DNA of 19,007 nt, taken from the NCBI GenBank assembly GCA_003175865.1, contig PSRF01000130.1, forward strand, positions 1 through 19,007. Reading direction: 5' to 3'. The translations under genes were made by a program, and so were the position numbers. Shown here piece by piece: positions 15,340-19,007 of this stretch. The stretch's first letter is position 1; every line of letters starts with the position of its first letter. Origin of the DNA: Blastocatellia bacterium. Lineage in GTDB: Bacteria; Acidobacteriota; Blastocatellia; Pyrinomonadales; Pyrinomonadaceae. The notes below the pieces were generated by a model. It was not told where the DNA came from. It saw only the letters and a list, made by a program, of their open reading frames with translations, and ran no database searches.

Positions 15340-15813
15340 GTGACACCAGAACAACACAATAGATATCTGGCGTGGTCTCACATCGCCTATGGTGGGTTTT
15401 TCATGCTGATGATGCTGGCGTTCATGACCTTCTTTGGTATCGCCGCACTCTCTGGTGGACTAGGACCAGGTGGACCGCCAGCTGGCTTTCTGATTTTTAT
15501 GTGGTTGTTTTTTGGTGCTTTCTACGGGGCGATGACTGTGCCGTCGTTTATCGCTGGTTACGCTTTATTGAAGGAAAGACGATGGGCCAAGACAGCAGCA
15601 ATCGTCGCAGGCGTCTTGGCGGCGATGTCGTTTCCAATGGGGACAGCTGTTTGCGTGTACACGTTCTGGTTTCTGTTTAGCGAACCCGGAAAAATAATGT
15701 TCGAGCGCCAACGGTTATCACTACCTCAACGCAGAGAATCATGGCTAAACCAAACCGATAAAACACCAACTCCGGAGTACGTACCACCACCCACGCCGCC
15801 GGACTGGCGTTAA
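15340..15813 (+). CDS. Small multi-pass membrane protein of unknown function
   Basis: 157 residues from a GTG at 15340 with GAGG at 15327-15330. Hydrophobic segments lie at about 12-36, 48-76 (perhaps two spans around a Gly/Pro-rich GGLGPGGPPAG loop) and 84-113, so three or four membrane spans. The C-terminal 40 residues are polar, then Pro-rich (TPEYVPPPTPPDWR). I do not recognise a family or motif. It sits 33 bases after the thiolase and 18 bases before the hydroxybutyryl-CoA dehydrogenase, so it is co-transcribed with them. Reality of the gene is supported by its position, ribosome binding site and coherent membrane topology; its function is not known. Confidence 0.8.
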   Translation: MTPEQHNRYLAWSHIAYGGFFMLMMLAFMTFFGIAALSGGLGPGGPPAGFLIFMWLFFGAFYGAMTVPSFIAGYALLKERRWAKTAAIVAGVLAAMSFPMGTAVCVYTFWFLFSEPGKIMFERQRLSLPQRRESWLNQTDKTPTPEYVPPPTPPDWR

Positions 15814-15831
15814 AGAGGAGCAATCCGAAAA

Positions 15832-16677
15832 GTGAGTGAAACTATCGGCGTCGTGGGCGCTGGGACAATGGGAAACGGGATCGCACAGGTTGCCGCCCGT
15901 GCCGGCTGTGACGTTGTAATAAGAGACGTTCAGGATGATTTCCTGCAGCGTGGTCTCAAGACCATTGATAAGAGCCTTCAGCGAGATGTAGATAAAGAGC
16001 GACTCAGCACCGAGGAAAAGCACGGCATTCTAGGTAAGATCAAAGCGACTACAGAGCTTAGTGCATTGAGTGGATGTTCAGTTGTTATTGAAGCGGTCAC
16101 TGAAAATCTGGAAGTAAAGACAGACGTTTTTCGAGCACTCGATCAAATCACTCAGCCCACGACTATTCTGGCGTCGAACACTTCTTCGATCTCAATTACT
16201 AAACTTGGTGCGGCAACGCGTCGTCCCGATAAGGTCATCGGGATGCACTTCATGAATCCTGTTCCGGTGATGAAGTTAGTTGAAGTGATTCGAGGAATTG
16301 CAACGTCTGATGAAACCTACGAGCGTGTCAGATCTCTATCGGACAAGTTAGGTAAGACCGCGCTTGATTGTCAGGACTCTCCGGGTTTCGTTTCCAATCG
16401 CGTTTTGATGCCAATGATCAATGAAGCGATTTTTGCACTTTACGAAGGCGTCGCAACCCGCGAGAGTATCGACGGAATAATGAAACTTGGCATGAACCAT
16501 CCAATGGGACCTTTGACGCTCGCCGACTTCATTGGACTTGATGTTTGTCTTGCAATTATGAATGTGCTTCATGAAGGTCTAGGCGATCCGAAATATCGCG
16601 CATGTCCGTTACTTAAGCGTTATGTCGACGCTGGCTGGCTTGGAAGGAAAAGTGGACGCGGTTTTTATGAATACTGA
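15832..16677 (+). CDS. 3-hydroxybutyryl-CoA dehydrogenase
   Basis: 281 residues, the usual length for the single-domain-pair bacterial enzyme. A GTG start at 15832 follows AGAGGAG at 15815-15821. The Rossmann motif is GAGTMG (9-14) with Asp32 at the end of the second strand, suggesting NAD(H). The catalytic residues fit Ser118 in NTSS, His139 in [15 protein letters not shown] and Asn189 in GFVSNR. The C-terminal helical domain has [16 protein letters not shown] and ends in GRGFYEY, as expected. It oxidises (S)-3-hydroxybutyryl-CoA to acetoacetyl-CoA or the reverse, the step next to thiolase. Gene order with thiolase supports one pathway. No enoyl-CoA hydratase or acyl-CoA dehydrogenase is in the window. 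Confidence 0.95.
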   Translation: MSETIGVVGAGTMGNGIAQVAARAGCDVVIRDVQDDFLQRGLKTIDKSLQRDVDKERLSTEEKHGILGKIKATTELSALSGCSVVIEAVTENLEVKTDVFRALDQITQPTTILASNTSSISITKLGAATRRPDKVIGMHFMNPVPVMKLVEVIRGIATSDETYERVRSLSDKLGKTALDCQDSPGFVSNRVLMPMINEAIFALYEGVATRESIDGIMKLGMNHPMGPLTLADFIGLDVCLAIMNVLHEGLGDPKYRACPLLKRYVDAGWLGRKSGRGFYEY

Positions 16678-16689
16678 GGGCTATTCGCA

Positions 16690-17895
16690 TTGAGTGACTC
16701 GTTGGCCATCCCCCATTACTGTCAAAAATGTCTCGCGGCAAATCCGTTGGGTCAGGATTTTTGTGACCGCTGCGGAACGCGGTTGATGATCGTCGTTGAG
16801 CCAAGTGCCCAACGGTACGAAGTTGGTACGGAGACTGTTTCGACGGATGAGCACCTACTTGAACGAATTTCAGCAGCTGAAAACCGCATAGCGCGACTCA
16901 GTGAACGCATGGAACGTTCGTTGGACCTGTTACTCAGAAATGCACAAAACTCATATTTCGATCGCTCGCTGGTCAAGGCCCTAATCAGTTTGTTATCCGA
17001 TGACGGCGTCGTCCAACCTGAGCGCTTGGAACAGCTCTGGAATACAACCTGCCAGAACGATATCGATGAACAACAGGAAAGCGTCAAGCGCGAAGAGTTG
17101 CGTCTGCGTATTCTAGCGAAAGCAAGTGGACCGGCTCAGCGAGAGTTTGAATCATTAATAAATGAAGGTTTTCTGCTTATTGACGATTATCAACTCGACC
17201 GGGGAATGAGTGTGCTGAGACGTGCTGCCACACTTAGTGAAAATTCAACCCTCAACTTGTTCATCGGTGAACACTATTTCCGCAATGGTAAAACCAGGCT
17301 TGCGCGCGAACACCTCGAGAAGGCATACAAATTGTCTCCGGAGAACGTGCGAATCTCGTTACTGCTCGGGCTAACCTGTGCTGAGGATGGCGACACTGAT
17401 TTTGCAAAGGAACTACTGAGGCGGGCAACTGAACACGGTAGCGGTTCGTTTGCAGCGCATTACGGCTTGGGTCGCCTCTTCGTTGCTGAACAAGATTGGA
17501 GCCGAGCGCTAAGTGAGTTCAAAAGGGCGCTCGTTACGCGACCCTCACCAGAGGCCCACTATGTCCTGGCTTGTTTGTACTACCAAATGGAGCGTGATGC
17601 GCTGGCGACGAGGCACCTTCGTAAAGCGATCAAGATGGACGAGAACTATAAGGAAGCGTTCCACCTTCTGGCACTCATCCACGAGCGCAATGGGAAGATC
17701 GAGCAAGCTAAAGAAGCGCGAAAGAAATCACGAATTCGGTTCGAGCCCGCAACTTCTTTTGGTACACCACCGTCCTTGGTTGCACCCTTGTTTGAATGTG
17801 GTACAGGTAAGTCGCGGCGGCTAATGACTGGCCGAGATAAACGACTCGCCAGAACTCTTCGTGAGGACGCCTTGCGCGACCATAAGCTCGCTTGA
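16690..17895 (+). CDS. Zinc-ribbon and tetratricopeptide-repeat protein
   Basis: 401 residues, starting at a TTG 12 bases after the dehydrogenase stop, with GAGGG overlapping that stop as a ribosome binding site. Residues 10-29 form a zinc ribbon with Cys11, Cys14, Cys25 and Cys28 (YCQKC, then FCDRCG). A charged helical segment at about 54-80 may be a coiled coil. From about 145 to 345 there are at least five TPR-like helical pairs, for example LAREHLEKAYKLSPENVRIS, ALSEFKRALVTRPSPEAHY and ATRHLRKAIKMDENYKEAFH. The tail is basic. There is no signal peptide, so it is cytoplasmic and presumably a scaffold for protein interactions. I cannot name a partner. The link to fatty acyl metabolism is by operon position only. 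Confidence 0.85.
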   Translation: MSDSLAIPHYCQKCLAANPLGQDFCDRCGTRLMIVVEPSAQRYEVGTETVSTDEHLLERISAAENRIARLSERMERSLDLLLRNAQNSYFDRSLVKALISLLSDDGVVQPERLEQLWNTTCQNDIDEQQESVKREELRLRILAKASGPAQREFESLINEGFLLIDDYQLDRGMSVLRRAATLSENSTLNLFIGEHYFRNGKTRLAREHLEKAYKLSPENVRISLLLGLTCAEDGDTDFAKELLRRATEHGSGSFAAHYGLGRLFVAEQDWSRALSEFKRALVTRPSPEAHYVLACLYYQMERDALATRHLRKAIKMDENYKEAFHLLALIHERNGKIEQAKEARKKSRIRFEPATSFGTPPSLVAPLFECGTGKSRRLMTGRDKRLARTLREDALRDHKLA

Positions 17896-17951
17896 GACGT
17901 TCTTGTGTATTCATAATTCCTCAAAAACATTAGATCGACCGTGTCCGAATC

Positions 17952-18052
17952 TGTAGCGGCGGCTCTCCGTGGCCGCCCCGTTCTTTAATGCCCAGATGAC
18001 TAGGTGATTGATTGAAAATGTGAAAGGGCGGCCACGGAGGGCGGCCCCTACA
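17952..18052. repeat. GC-rich palindromic repeat
   Basis: Arms at 17952-17978 (TGTAGCGGCGGCTCTCCGTG, then GCCGCCC) and 18026-18052 pair at 24 of 27 positions around a 47-base AT-richer centre. It lies between the TPR gene and the promoter of yceD. Its layout (two arms of about 30 bases and a short centre) resembles the repeats near mutM, but the sequence is different. Confidence 0.75.
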
Positions 18053-18079
18053 TGAGGGCATTAACACGTTTGTCCTGCG

Positions 18080-18107
18080 TTGACAGACCATTTCTCGTCG
18101 CTATAAT
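18080..18107 (+). promoter_or_regulatory. Strong sigma-70-like promoter of the yceD-rpmF-plsX cluster
   Basis: A perfect TTGACA at 18080-18085 and a perfect TATAAT at 18102-18107 are 16 bases apart. Transcription would begin near 18114, giving a leader of about 50 bases before yceD. It is the best promoter match noticed in the window and suits a ribosomal protein operon. Confidence 0.8.
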
Positions 18108-18162
18108 GCCCTTTTGCGCTGATAGCAGTGAAAGTAACTATTGTGCGCTGTGATGGGTTGTA

Positions 18163-18681
18163 ATGCTGATTGAGCTGTCAAAGTTAGACGCGGACAAGGG
18201 CAGTTTTACACACGTCTACGAGCAAAATGAGCTCGATTTGGCTGATGAGAGAATCCGACTTGCCGGCCCGGTGTCGGTAATTGGGCGCGTAAAGCGCTCG
18301 GGAGCTGAAGTTCTGATCGATGGAAAGGTCGACACTGTAATCGAAGTTGACTGCGACCGTTGTTTGAAGGTAATCGAGATGCCTGTAGATGCTCAGTTTT
18401 CTGTGGAATATCTGAGCAAACATGATTACGAAGCCGGTCAAGCCGCTGAAATTGGCGAAGACGAAATGGGTGTTTCAGTATTCGAAGGCGACTCGATTGA
18501 CGTCGATGAGATTGTGAGAGAGCAGATACTTCTGTTTGTACCTGCTCGAGCTATTTGCACTGAAAACTGTAAGGGTATTTGCTCAGCTTGCGGCACGGAT
18601 TTAAACGTTAACGACTGTGGGTGTGTAACAGAAGAAGTCGATCCTCGTTGGGCGGCCCTCAAAAATTTTAAAAAAAACTGA
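18163..18681 (+). CDS. yceD: YceD family protein (DUF177)
   Basis: 172 residues. DUF177 proteins are small cytoplasmic proteins nearly always encoded before rpmF; they have been linked to 23S rRNA accumulation and ribosome assembly, but their biochemistry is not settled. Here residues 35-83 carry the core (GRVKRSGAEVLIDGKVDTVI, then CDRCL and FSVEYL), followed by an acidic linker and the block DEIVREQILLFVPARAICTE. Cys64/Cys67 and Cys140/Cys143 (GICSACGTDLN) form two CxxC pairs that could bind zinc; Cys132, Cys136, Cys152 and Cys154 are further cysteines. The start at 18163 has no clear Shine-Dalgarno, so the exact N-terminus is slightly uncertain. The next gene is rpmF, 30 bases downstream. 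Confidence 0.9.
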   Translation: MLIELSKLDADKGSFTHVYEQNELDLADERIRLAGPVSVIGRVKRSGAEVLIDGKVDTVIEVDCDRCLKVIEMPVDAQFSVEYLSKHDYEAGQAAEIGEDEMGVSVFEGDSIDVDEIVREQILLFVPARAICTENCKGICSACGTDLNVNDCGCVTEEVDPRWAALKNFKKN

Positions 18682-18711
18682 ATAACGACATCTTTTCCAA
18701 ACGGAGCACTT

Positions 18712-18894
18712 ATGCCAAATCCAAAGCGACGTCACTCGAAAGCTCGTCGCGACAAACGTCGCGCACATGATGCCTTGCGAGTGCCGCAAACCACCCTCTG
18801 TCCGAATTGCCGGGAGCCCCGCTTACCCCACCGCGTTTGTCCAAAGTGCGGTTACTACAAAGGTCGCGAGGTGGTCCAGGTAGAGCAGTCATAA
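18712..18894 (+). CDS. rpmF: 50S ribosomal protein L32
   Basis: 60 residues, the usual size. It begins [20 protein letters not shown], the conserved basic L32 N-terminus. Cys30, Cys33, Cys43 and Cys46 (LCPNC, then [13 protein letters not shown]) make the zinc-binding, C+ form of L32. CGGAG at 18701-18705 is the ribosome binding site. L32 sits in the large subunit near the peptidyl transferase centre. Position between yceD and plsX is the standard bacterial arrangement. Confidence 0.97.
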   Translation: MPNPKRRHSKARRDKRRAHDALRVPQTTLCPNCREPRLPHRVCPKCGYYKGREVVQVEQS

Positions 18895-18903
18895 TCACCC
18901 CAA

Positions 18904-19007
18904 GTGAGAAGTCAGTCGAAGAATGGAACTCGTCTAACGGGCAAAGTCGTTCTCGACGCAATGGGAAGCGACCATGCACCGCACGCGGAGATCGACGGCG
19001 CGCTCGC
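18904..19007 (+). CDS. plsX: Phosphate acyltransferase PlsX, N-terminal part (runs off the window)
   Basis: An open frame starts at a GTG 9 bases after the rpmF stop and reaches the right edge (34 complete codons). It encodes GKVVLDAMGSDHAPHAEIDG, the conserved PlsX opening (usually LDAMGGDHAP). PlsX makes acyl-phosphate from acyl-ACP for phospholipid synthesis, at the inner face of the membrane. The start is provisional: the GTG gives a 13-residue polar lead before GKVVLDAMG and has no obvious Shine-Dalgarno, but no other start codon lies between it and the conserved block. Gene order yceD-rpmF-plsX supports the call. Confidence 0.88.
   Translation, partial: MRSQSKNGTRLTGKVVLDAMGSDHAPHAEIDGAL

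Overview
The window looks like chromosomal DNA from an Acidobacteriota bacterium, most plausibly of the Blastocatellia. This is inferred from the combination of genes, not from a marker: a PadR regulator next to a 'permease prefix' protein, a PEP-CTERM protein, a fused homocysteine methyltransferase/methylenetetrahydrofolate reductase, a secreted dipeptidyl peptidase IV and many palindromic intergenic repeats. Base composition is close to half G+C. Coding density is ordinary. No tRNA, rRNA, CRISPR array, transposase or phage gene was found.

Layout, left to right. (1) 1-1660: the 3' end of a TIGR01777-type SDR/epimerase gene, then a roughly 600-base stretch holding the leftover C-terminal sorting motif of a decayed PEP-CTERM gene, then an intact PEP-CTERM protein gene. 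(2) 1789-2674: promoter, PadR-family regulator and an orphan permease-prefix membrane protein. (3) 2794-4963, minus strand: bifunctional homocysteine S-methyltransferase/MTHFR with a long leader containing a candidate SAM-II riboswitch, an intrinsic terminator and an AT-rich palindromic element. (4) 5405-6098: secreted lytic transglycosylase with a good terminator. (5) 6460-10481: a proton-dependent oligopeptide (POT) transporter followed by a DPP IV-like peptidase, a plausible peptide-uptake pair. (6) 10634-13964, minus strand: mutM, a phosphomannomutase/phosphoglucomutase and a sugar nucleotidyltransferase, with two copies of one palindromic repeat on either side of mutM. (7) 14119-17895: a tight run of thiolase, small membrane protein, 3-hydroxybutyryl-CoA dehydrogenase and zinc-ribbon/TPR protein. 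(8) 18080-19007: a strong sigma-70-like promoter followed by yceD (DUF177), rpmF and the start of plsX, the widely conserved ribosome/phospholipid cluster.

How the genes fit together: the methionine/one-carbon gene appears to carry its own SAM-sensing attenuator; the mutase and nucleotidyltransferase form a two-step hexose-phosphate to NDP-sugar route; thiolase and the dehydrogenase catalyse consecutive steps between acetyl-CoA and 3-hydroxybutyryl-CoA. The least ordinary content is not in the genes but between them: the SAM-II-like leader and several families of palindromic repeats, one apparently inserted inside another.
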